From: Oopsacas minuta
Taxonomy: Eukaryota > Porifera > Hexactinellida > Lyssacinosida > Leucopsacidae
Reading direction: 5' to 3'
Assembly (NCBI GenBank): GCA_024704765.1
Contig: JAKMXF010000066.1
Span: forward strand, 751,854-815,853
DNA length: 64,000 bases
Shown: in pieces, positions 11,670 through 21,289 of the stretch
Numbering within the stretch: the first letter of the stretch is position 1
Layout: every line of letters begins with the position of its first letter
The notes under the pieces: model-generated
What the model was told of the DNA's origin: nothing
What the model saw: the letters and a program-made list of their open reading frames with translations, nothing else
Databases searched by the model: none
Position numbers and translations under genes: made by a program

Positions 11670-14600
11670 ATGCAGCGTAGATATGACAGAACTTCAGACA
11701 TACAGCGACTCCGCTCTCATTACAGAGAAAGACCTTATGAATTCAAATTATGTTGTAACTATATTTGGCATTGTACACTAACATCTAAACTTGGCTGTGG
11801 ATCGTTTGGGTCGGTTTATTTCGGGTTCCACGAGTTGGAAGGATTCGAAGTAGCCGTCAAAGAAATTCCTAGAGAACTGTTCGCAAGAGATGATAAAGTT
11901 AAAATCAATTTACAGAGAGAGGTTGAGATACAACAATTGCTATCGTATTGCCCGTATGTAGTTAATTTGTATCATGTAGAGGAAATAGCTGCTGGCATAG
12001 TGATGATAATGGAGGTAAGGAATTTGCATAGTATTTGCTTGGATAGACATTTTGTTGTAAATAATCCACACCTTATATTTTTGTTATTATAAATCACTCA
12101 GGTGTAAACAATATTCCTAACTCACACCTTTCTCCATCACTTGATTTGACAATTTTTAATCATATTCATTTCTATTTTTATCTCAGTTTTCATTAACTTG
12201 ATCCCAAAAATAGATTTGTCGCTAATTTTAGCTCTCATTTACAACATAACTATTCATATAATCCTCCTAGGAATATTCTGCTATTACTCATGACAGATTA
12301 TACTATTTCTTAGCAGAATATTATTTAGCAAATATTGCGTTGGATTTCCTCTCAAACTTGTTGAGATATATTTGGGGAATATTAGTTGTTTTTTATAAAT
12401 TACCCTGTACAGACTTTGATGAGAAATTTGTACCTAGTGTGATGATAGGGTTCATGCGTCATACTTGACTTCTGAACACGCGCAAGCTCAGGTGTGAGGC
12501 TATTGAAGAGTCTAATCCCTTCTTTATCACGGATGAAAGTCTTAAAATTATATACTACAGTCAATTCCCGTTACGTGTTATTTAGAAGCTCAAGACAACC
12601 GTGATAATTAATAAGATATAACCGATAAAACTACATTACTTTAACGGTTGGGACCATATTTATGTAATTTATAACTTCGATATACCCGTGTTTGATATAA
12701 CCGGAGTTGACTGTTATTTCTGAAACCTTAGTATGAGTTATAACAACAGATTACAAATATTTTATTTATTGATGTCATTATATAGTTCTGTGACACAGAC
12801 CTCGAACAATATCTGAAGACACACAAATTCAATGAAACACAAATCAAGAGTTTCCTTAAGCAGCTATCAATTGGAGTTAAAGCCATGCATGATCAGGGTA
12901 TAATACCTCTAGTTATCAGTATTGCATATTAACGCAATGATTGAATAATTATTTGCATTTATATGAAAAAATGTAGCAGAGTTCATTCTCGAATACATAA
13001 CTCAACATTCTGTGGATCACATCCCATAGACTGTAATACAAATTTTGAGATCCTACAGACCCTGCCCCTGCTGTCGTCTACGGACCTCACGTTGGGAACC
13101 GCTTCCCTAGATACGCTATAATATCATAGGAATGTATGATTAATTACCCTAATAGGTATAGTACATAGAGACATCAAACCGCAGAATATTCTACTGAAGT
13201 TATACTGTAACGATCTATTTGAGATAAAGATAGCAGATTTTGGTTATTCCAGACATTACTTGAAAGGAGAAGGCACTAAGAACTTCATTGACATGAATTC
13301 AGTAGCGGGTACTCCTGTATTTATGGCCCCTGAAGTTCTGTATTGTGTGGTTATGCCAGGAGGACATTACGATCATACAGTAGACATGTGGAGTGTTGGA
13401 GCATTGCTGTATAGGGTATTGGTTGGTAAGTGCGGGTTCTTTCTATTCTGTGAGAAAGGACTTCCTGGAACAATTCAGAAGGTGATACCTATTCTCAAAA
13501 GTAAGGGAGATGCCATAGCCTTTGAGGTAAGTTGTTACAGTGCACCAAACAGCACTGCTCCTATTGCAAATTGTTCGGATTAGTGAAATGCATGTGTAAT
13601 ATTGTATTATGTATTTGTCCGCAGTAGAATTGGTATTTAGAACATTCTAGAACATTTTTCAGAGGTGCTTGATTAATGACATTTTATACTTCTGTTTAGA
13701 TTCAACGTAACAGCAGACCACATTACATATACGAACTACCCTCTACTGTAGATGTTATGATATCTGAATCTATGAAAAGTCAACTCAATAAGATCCTGAA
13801 AGAACTCCTCAAGGTGTGAAAATATGCATATAGTAGAGTTAATAATATGTTCAACAGTTTGTCAGGCGCGAACTCCTCTGTACAATTACTATTCAATTCT
13901 GTAGGTTGATCCAGCACATAGAATTACAGTAAATGAATTCTATACATTTGTGGATGATTTAGTACAGACGAATTTAGAAATGGTTGATGTACTCAGTGGG
14001 AGAAGTTGTAAGATCCCTTTAGAGTCAAATGTTACATTAGATACTCTCAAATTTGAGGTGAGAATGTTGTTGTTGTTGTTGTTGTTGTTGGTGGTGGTGG
14101 TGTTTTACATAGACTTGTAATATTCCACACATATGTCGAATTTCAAATTTGTAGCTCTTACCAGTTCCTCAAATGATTTTGAACGAACTACAGTCAACTC
14201 CGGTTATATCAAATCGATATACCCGCTGATATCGAATCGATATACCCGCTTATACATCAAAGCCTTAAATTGTATAAATATTGTCCCAAACCGTCAATGT
14301 AACATATATTTAATTGGTTATATCGAGGTGATTATCGCGGCCCCTTGAGCTTCGATATAACGGGAGTTGACTATACATAAGTGTTACTACAATAATCCTT
14401 GTAGGTAACCCAATCACTTGGCATAACACGTGAGAACCAAATCCTTTTGTGTGATTCACCAGCTTCCAAATCTAAACTAATCTCTCAGGAAGATCTTATA
14501 TTCTTTCTACGATGTGCTACTAAGAATCTGGGCCCCATCATTTTATACGTGATAGATAAATCTACAGTAATTGGTAGCTCAACTATAAACATACAATTTC

Positions 14601-16723
14601 CATCTTTGTCAGAGATGAATGATATTTTATTAAAATGTGATACTATTAAGCGTAATGTAAATGGCGAGTTGAAAACATATGACATGAGTTTACCGAATAT
14701 TTGTGTTTCTGTGGTGAAAGACATGGGAAAGAATCAAGAATTACAAATGAAAGCTTTGCAGTCGTTCACATATTTCATGACTACTTCACAAGATAGCTAC
14801 GAAGCAGCGAAAAGTAAATTTGAAACAAAGTTCAAAGTTCTTGAAGCGAAAGTTAGTTTTCTGGCTGATTGTCTGTTAATGGATATGGAAAGTTTGAAAA
14901 ATAATGAGCAATACAAACAACGGGTAAATATTAATATAGTGTATGCTGGTTATAAGAACACCCTTAGGGGTAGCAAGACATGTTCTTATAACCGGTATAA
15001 ATACACAGGAATATATGAGAACCATTTCCCAGAGGATGGTGCTTATATCCGGCTTCTGCTGTATATTTTCTATTATACCAAATTATGTTTATTTGTTTGT
15101 TTGTTTGTTATAGGTTGAGAATCTTACAACACTGTGTCACTCCCTACGGCACATGTTAAGAGAGGTAATTATTGTTATTTTGAATATAAGTGGGTTCCAC
15201 CAGGGGATCCATAGGATCTAGAAAATTGTATTACAGTCTATGGGAGGGGGTCAACTAGTGAAAATGGTTGGGAACTGCTAAAATAGTCAATAAGCATATT
15301 TATTACCCAATCTAGGCCCAGTTACCAGTAGGGTCAATAGAAGAAGAATTCAAACGGTTAAACCGTAGTTTATTGAAAGAGATAGACAAATGTATGGATG
15401 TAGAATACAGTAAGGATTATCAGAATATTCTAGCACAGAGCCAAAAGATACAATACTTCTCTCCACCTTACGTACAGAGAGTTAGAGAAATGGTTGAAGT
15501 TATTGTTAATAAATATTCTGAATTCCTACTTAAAATACAGGTTTGTGAGTACAGTTAACTCCCGTATACTTGGTTACAACTGAAACTGAGAACGGTTTTG
15601 TGGAGGTTACACTTTTGTTTACAAGTATAACTATATTATTACTCCTTAGACGAGGCTGCAGACATCATTTTCTATAATGAGTGAGATATACTCTCTCACT
15701 TCAAAGCTAAACGAATTAGCTGATAACTTGTCCTCTGTATACACACGGAAGTTGATGGATGTACAGACCCATTGGAGACAGGAAATACTCTCTCTGGTGG
15801 GTGGGGAGGCCACCTGTCAGTCGCCCGAAGCTTCTGACGAAGAGCCCCTGACTCGACATAAAAGGCGGGCGAATCTACAGCAACAGTTGGAGTATAAGAA
15901 TAGAGAAAATGCTAAATTAGTTGATAAATGTGAGGAATTATTACAGTCATATCGAAGCAATTATCACTGTCCCTTGAGCTTTGATATGACAGGCATATAA
16001 ATAGGCTTTACAATGTGTTATTGTATTTTAGTTGAAAAGCTCAGATCTCAATTAAAGAAAGCAGAGGCTAGAGCAATCTCTGCAGAAGAGCTTCTATCTC
16101 AAAAAACTGAATTACTGCAAGATCACGAGCAATTAGAAGTATTCTATTCGTGTATGAAACTGATACAATCTATATGCCCAAATTCACCCAAAACAAATTC
16201 TGGGAATTTAGAGTTAGAATTTAGCGGTCTTTGTTTGAAAGAACCTGCCATATCTCCGGTGCAAAAGTTACAGGAAAGTTTGAGAGATTTGTCACAGATT
16301 GATATTAATAAACTAAAAGTACAAATTGAAAAGAAATTGGATAATAAAACCGCCAATTCGAATGGATTAATTACAGTTTCGAATTTCAAAAAAGGAGATT
16401 TAGTACTGTTTTTACCTACGAAACATCAACCTGGATACCACGCTATGCCTCAGGCATTCACTACTTTACAAGACACGATATACCTCGATAAATCATGCTA
16501 CGGTTCATTCGGTGTGGGGGAAAATGAACCTCTACGGACATGGCTAATCGGGCGATGCACTTCGAATTTATTTCCAGAAACAACTGGACCTAATTGTGTC
16601 TACCCAGCTGGTAAAGTTAAACAAAATTTTTATACAATTACAGCTGAAGCGAGCGAGTTTGTTTCAAGCGAACCTCGTAGACGGACTTCAAGTCGTAATT
16701 TAAACGTTCCAGTTAAAAACTAG
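11670..16723 (+). CDS. TBK1/IKK-epsilon-like kinase with ubiquitin-like domain, coiled coils and C-terminal FIP200/ATG11 claw
   Basis: Ten exons join with matching phases: 11670-12014, 12786-12897, 13156-13526, 13700-13813, 13905-14057, 14405-14923, 15114-15164, 15316-15540, 15650-15929 and 16032-16723. They give 953 residues. The kinase domain (about 35-335) has LGCGSFGSVY, VAVK (K64), VHRDIKPQN, DFG and MAPEVL. The long segment after the G helix (LPSTVDVMISESMKSQLNKI) fits TBK1/IKK-epsilon spacing. A ubiquitin-like domain follows (about 350-425, ending GPIILYVIDK), as in TBK1 and FIP200. Coiled-coil segments reach about 830. Residues about 839-937 resemble the FIP200/ATG11 claw: FKKGDLVLFLPT, TIYLDKSCYGSFGV, RTWLIGRC and VKQNFYTITAEAS. 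Human TBK1 has 729 residues and no claw. TBK1 and FIP200 both act in selective autophagy, so one chain would join kinase and scaffold. An alternative is an ATG11-type scaffold that gained a kinase. The splice model rests on sequence only. Confidence 0.85.
12556..12714. repeat. MITE family B copy in a kinase intron
   Basis: Ends read ACAGTCAATTCCCGTTAC and GTTTGATATAACCGGAGTTG, an inverted pair, with an internal GGTTGGGACCATATTT. Confidence 0.85.
12996..13104. repeat. hAT-like MITE family C copy in a kinase intron
   Basis: Contains CCCATAGACTGTAATACAAA, CTGCTGTCGTCTACGGACC and the terminal GTTGGGAACCGCT. Confidence 0.8.
14113..14374. repeat. Repeat D 3' part followed by MITE family B
   Basis: 14113-14180 holds the family D block GTAGCTCTTACCAGTTCCTC. 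14189-14374 is a family B MITE with ACAGTCAACTCCGGTTATAT at one end and ATATAACGGGAGTTGACTA at the other. A short TATCAAATCGATATACCCGC-type segment is duplicated inside it. Confidence 0.8.
14942..15063. repeat. MITE family A, copy 3
   Basis: Starts TATGCTGGTTATAAGAACAC, 18 bp after the donor of the exon ending at 14923. The interior matches copies at 1307 and 11489. Confidence 0.85.
15190..15280. repeat. hAT-like MITE family C copy
   Basis: Reverse orientation, with TGTATTACAGTCTATGGG and a GGTTGGGAACTGCT end. It lies in the intron before the exon starting at 15316. Confidence 0.75.
15947..15998. repeat. Truncated MITE family B at an exon edge
   Basis: Fragment with ATATCGAAGCAATTATCACT and GAGCTTTGATATGACAGG, in the short intron 15930-16031. 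The donor at 15930 lies 17 bp before it. Reading through would add a MITE-derived tail and a stop. Confidence 0.7.
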
Positions 16724-16852
16724 ACATTTCTACACACATATTTATATATTTATTTTTAGTAACATTCATCTATTTATTACAGATTCTTATATTTCTGTCT
16801 ACAGTCATACAACTAGCTAATTTCTACTTTCTATTTCTATTAATTATTCTGT

Positions 16853-19800
16853 TTATTTATTTGGCTTTTTGATCACAAAGTCGAGTTCCTTCTTTCCCAG
16901 CTCTTCTCCTTTAGGAAATGCATCGCAGATTGTGTTGCAAACTCCTAAAATGAGGAATAATTATACATTTTTGGGAGATAATCGTTGCTAGAATATTCAG
17001 CTTGTTGTAATTGAATTAAGACTTACTTATTTTACAAAAATATTTTCCGACTATCCATGGTTTACCGGTGCCTATTTCCCAATCCACTTCCCAGGAGCCG
17101 AGTTTCAAAGGAGTCCAGAGCTGCAGTTCAACTGGAGAATACAAAATGCAATAATTGAAATAAGTATAGACACATTAAGGCCCTTGTTAATGAGAAACTT
17201 GTTTCAGCTCCACCTGATGTCAATCTAAGCATAATCTCATTATACGTGTAGTGGAGCTGAAAAAGTTTTCCTAATACCTCTTACCTGTGCTGTTAGTCTT
17301 GTTTTGGGGACAATCAAACTTAAACTGAACTACTCCTACCTCAGAGCTATCCACCACCACTGCTTTTATCTTAATATCTTTTCCTATACAATAATAGTAT
17401 TGAAATTACATAGCAAATATCAATTTGGTTATTCTTTGGGAGATAGTGTCTAAGACTAGGGAGACAAGTAACAACGAGTTAAGGTCAGCTGTTTCCAACC
17501 TGGGGCCCCTTGGTGGTTCACGGACGACAGCAAGGGGTCCACAGGAGAAATGGTTGGGAACCGCTGAAGTAAACAAACAAACAAACAAACAAACAACAAA
17601 TAATTGAGTTCAACTTCAAATTATATTAGAGTTTGCGGGCATGAAACACATGACTCGTTCCCAAAGCACTCCTGCAAACTTTAAAATCCAGCAGGAACAA
17701 ACAAATAAACCCAAACAAACAATAACAACAGGACAATCAACACACAGAAAGCGTCCATATTCCGCCTACACGAAGCTACACGATACCGTCAATAGTATAG
17801 ACACCCCGGCATCTAACCGTGAGCAATGGTGGCGAGCAGAGCTCCGAGAGACACCTGTGTCCACACGGTATCATATCAAAGATTTTGTACAAGATATTTC
17901 TGATCGGAATGATACCGTATCATTCAGAGATGTAGGTCGTGAGAAGATAATACCGTCCGCACAGACACACGGGGGGCTTCTCTTACCCGGGGCATACCAT
18001 AAGAGTAGATATCCTGATGATTATTTGTCCTCAAATAGGTTTTCGTATAATTTCAGGTCAGTAGAGCGTGATAAACTTCCTAAACTAGGTCATGGCCACG
18101 CGGATAAAGAAGTAGATGTTCCTCCTAACCAGTACGACGTAGTTAGCTACACCTCCTCTGTCGGGAATAAGGACGCTGTATTCAAGTCGACAATACAGAG
18201 AGAACCGTTCCGTGGCAAAATCGGACCTGCTCCTGGACAGTACCATAATCTCGTGAAAGGAGAGCCCCCAAGTTCTAGTTACATGTTCAAGAGTCGCGTT
18301 CCTCGACTAATGTCTTCTACAACTCGTGTACCAGGACCTGGTAGTTATAATCCTAAAGATGTTGTATAACTCTTCTCTCATTATTATACTGCAATATGTC
18401 TCAGTTTCAGTTTCAGTTTACATTAGAACTCGGGAAAGACGTAGCCAAAGTATGTCTTATCCAAATATTTAGTATAGTAGAGTTCCCTTATTAGCAAGTT
18501 CGCATATAAGCAAGTTTTCTCGTGCAAAAACCCGACTTGCTAATAAGCAAACTCCACTTGTATATGAAATTGTGATCCGTTCTATGTACTAACTGAGTGT
18601 ACGTCTTAAGCCGAGTTCTACTGTAATTACAGTTACATTTTGACACCTGGCTCAGAGAGTTGTGGTGATATCTCATAGATATTAGGATATGTTCCTAGAT
18701 TAATCACATTCCACAAATTTCTAATTTATAGCTCTTAACAGTTACTCAATTAATTCCCGGAAAAACTGCGGGTCTAAATATAGAGTAGACTTAACCAGAG
18801 TTATTTATATAACATAATTATCGTTTGAATAATCCCTAATTGGCATAAAATTATAATAAACAAGTACCTAGGATAATTGGAGTAGAAACAGTAGCTGAAA
18901 CGAGAGAAGCTTTGCCTTTCTCCTTGGGACAGTCATTGATCTCTTCACAGAAGAAAGCATAGTTCAGTTGTGTACTAAAGATATTGAGAGTGTAATTATT
19001 AAATTACGTTCCTCTCTTTGGCAATATTCTCAATTAAGTGGAGCTATTTAACACCAAGGTCTAGTCGAGCCTGAATTTTCAAATTTGGGTCAATGCCCCC
19101 GTTGTCACTGTATTTAAGGCCGTGGGGGCTAAAATAAATCCACTTGGGAACCCATCGAAGGAATAATGAAACATTTATTCCCCGTACGAGGAAATAGTTC
19201 AGAGTTCTATCTTTAATGTCTGCTATGATTCTGGTCTTGGGGCAATTGACTCGAAACTAAATAGAGCGAATTCTTAGTCACAAACGAAAATAAACCTCCA
19301 CTAATGTGAATTTAGTAGAGACAGGGAAACGGGTAGCATTGTCCGGTCCCTATTTGCAGAGAATACACTCTGTAACTTACTTGTTAAGATGTTTCTTAAG
19401 CTCATCAATACCAACTGCAGTACATGCTACCATGCATATATCTCCAGCTAATGTGCTATTAACTGCCTTGTGTATTAATTCACACATTCCTGCACAAGTA
19501 CCAACAGGTGTGATATCTATCAGATATGGTTAATTATTAATATCAATAATGATCACTTTAGGTAATACCCTCTATTTGCTATTGATAGATTAACACTTTG
19601 AATCAGGGAATTATGTACACTCGGTTAGTACGTGCTAATTTTCTTACTTGCCACCACGGGTGAAAGAAACGCGTGACGTAGCATATATTTGGGACATTAA
19701 CCTCAACACATGTCCGATAAAGCGAAACATCCGGACAAAAACAGGACAGTTGGCAAGTATGAAATATATTTATTTACCTAAAGCTGCTTTTAGAATTTCT

Positions 19801-19913
19801 TCCGCAACTTTCCCTCCATTCTTCAAACATTCAGTACAACTTGCGGCATTTCCCAAACCAATCTCAGCTAAAACTATTGATAAACAGAACAGAACAACAA
19901 GTAAACTTCTCAT
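16853..19913 (-). CDS. Secreted saposin-type, countin-like protein (copy 1)
   Basis: Six exons (transcript order): 19778-19913, 19381-19516, 18868-18974, 17285-17383, 17027-17131 and 16853-16944. They give 224 residues. A signal peptide (MRSLLVVLFCLSIVLA) precedes a six-cysteine saposin-B pattern: CTEC, TCAGMC and ICMVAC. A C-terminal beta-rich half follows, with FFCEEINDCP, VVQFKFDCPQ and WEIGTGKPWIVGKYFCK. The overall layout resembles Dictyostelium countin and related animal saposin-domain proteins. A specific function cannot be assigned. Exon sizes and phases match those of the paralogue at 28712-30102; in both, the fourth exon is 99 nt. The large intron 17384-18867 contains STPG4 on the other strand. 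Confidence 0.8.
17486..17566. repeat. hAT-like MITE family C copy
   Basis: Begins CAGCTGTTTCCAACCTGGGG and ends ATGGTTGGGAACCGCTG, just upstream of STPG4. Confidence 0.85.
17641..18369 (+). CDS. STPG4: Sperm-tail PG-rich repeat protein 4 (STPG4/GSE-like), intronless
   Basis: A 242-codon single-exon frame. Matches to vertebrate STPG4 include REQWWRAELRETPVSTRYHI, VPPNQYDVV, AVFKSTIQREPF, GPAPGQYHN, FKSRVPRLMSSTTRVPGPG and the closing SYNPKDVV. PG-P-Y motifs are typical of the SHIPPO/STPG family, found in sperm and ciliary structures; STPG4 is also reported in germ cells and early embryos. Length is close to the vertebrate protein (about 248). It lies wholly inside an intron of the countin-like gene, antisense to it. 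Being intronless and nested suggests retroposition or intron loss. The ATG at 17641 is the first in frame. Confidence 0.9.
   Translation: MKHMTRSQSTPANFKIQQEQTNKPKQTITTGQSTHRKRPYSAYTKLHDTVNSIDTPASNREQWWRAELRETPVSTRYHIKDFVQDISDRNDTVSFRDVGREKIIPSAQTHGGLLLPGAYHKSRYPDDYLSSNRFSYNFRSVERDKLPKLGHGHADKEVDVPPNQYDVVSYTSSVGNKDAVFKSTIQREPFRGKIGPAPGQYHNLVKGEPPSSSYMFKSRVPRLMSSTTRVPGPGSYNPKDVV
18475..18628. repeat. Repeat family G copy
   Basis: Starts TAGTAGAGTTCCCTTATTAG and ends CGTCTTAAGCCGAGTTCTAC. The same terminal block recurs at 45268-45290 in the TSSK intron. The ends look like mariner-type inverted repeats. Confidence 0.6.
18643..18770. repeat. Repeat family D copy
   Basis: Contains CTCAGAGAGTTGTGGTGATA, ATATGTTCCTAGATTAATCA and TATAGCTCTTAACAGTTACT, all family D blocks (compare 58511-58670). 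Confidence 0.7.
19200..19256 (-). pseudogene. Relic or alternative exon resembling exon 4 of the countin-like gene
   Basis: After an acceptor-like TATTTAG, the minus strand encodes FRVNCPKTRIIADIKD. This aligns with VVQFKFDCPQNKTNST of the real exon 17285-17383. It lies between exons 2 and 3, in the wrong order for normal splicing. A remnant of a partial gene duplication is the simplest explanation. Confidence 0.45.
19636..19765. repeat. Repeat family H, copy 1
   Basis: Contains CCTCAACACATGTCCGATAA and GGACAGTTGGCAAGTATG. The same blocks in the same order are at 53045-53150. Confidence 0.75.
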
Positions 19914-21289
19914 TTTACAAACTTTCATAAAACTGAATACTGTCAGTATATTTACTACATGTATATGCCTATAGAAGATAGATATCGATTACAGCAGAAT
20001 TATATCTCAGTTATTGCGTATTTAGAACATTTGATTCCTAAAATTAGCCCTGCCTGCTTATGTATGGTATAATTTCGAAATTGGGGAATTTGTAATTGTA
20101 CTTAATACTACTAGGGCCACAGCGCCCTCGTATATTCCTTCAATTGTAGTCTATACTCACTCTTCTTTGCTGACTCTAACCTTCTCGTTAAAATCTCGAA
20201 TTATCAACCTTCACAATTCGTTTTCCTACAATAATTAAAGCGATAGAAAAGTATCTCTCTTAATCTGTGCAGACGGAATGCTTTTAGCAATTACTAGTAT
20301 TTGTACTTTAAGAATTATTCTAATTCACAAGTCAGTGATAATCCAAATACAGTATTGATAGTAATCAGCTAATAAACTAAGATATTTTATGATTATTGAG
20401 ACAAAACCTAACTACAAGAATAATATCTATGTTAATGGAATAATTGAGGTTTGTACCATAATTATTGATTCTTATTCAACAAGAACACTGAATATATGAA
20501 TAGTGTAACTGACTTGCATCGCTTGCTAGATCTCTGCGTATTATTAATCAGCTAATTGTATAGAGTTATGAAGGCTATGCAACAGAATATACTCATCACT
20601 AGAGTGATGACGAGGGACATTTGTTGCATTATAGGTTACCTGTGATACAAATTTCAAACTCCTATCATTAAAACTGGCTGAGCACTTGTTAATATTGTCT
20701 TAGCCAGACCCATAATATCCCTGTACCCTAAAATCAGCCCTGTAGGTCTTCCAGTTCCTTCAATCAATTCTAGACATACAAACATATACATATACTACAC
20801 ACATATATACATACAGAATAATTGCGTTTTACTGGTATCGATTCAATCAGAGTTGAGTGATTGTAAAACAGCTGATTATGAGCCTAAGTTGTATATGCCA
20901 TAAACATTCTATTATAGTCTGTATACTACTCCTATGGTTCCATCTATAGAATTATTGTAAGAACAAATATCCTTAAAATAGAATATTGCTAATATCAAAC
21001 AATATTCTGTAAGTTTGTGTTTAAGGAATTGTATCAGTGTTGTAAATACAAATCAGTTTATTATCACACAAATTAGCACTAATCAACAACAAAAAGATAT
21101 GAAATTACTTACAAAGTCATTGTAAGGAAATATTTACAAGCCTAGAATAGATATGAATAGAATATAAACAAAATGTGAATAAATGTGTACAAAAGTAAAT
21201 ACTTACAACAAACACCTTAATAGAATAATGTAAAACATAACTTAACAATCAGCTGACGTGATTATGAGTTCAGATGTGAGAGTATCTGA
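19914..21289. other. Intergenic region without supported gene
   Basis: AT-rich spacer between the countin-like gene and the first LRR-EGF gene. I see short runs of CATATA-type simple sequence near 20780-20815 but no exon, RNA gene or clear MITE. Confidence 0.6.

Noticed and set aside
11670-16723. Kinase as an ULK/ATG1 member
   Set aside because: ULK kinases lack the ubiquitin-like domain directly after the kinase and the TBK1-style extended C-lobe seen here; kept only as a weaker alternative.
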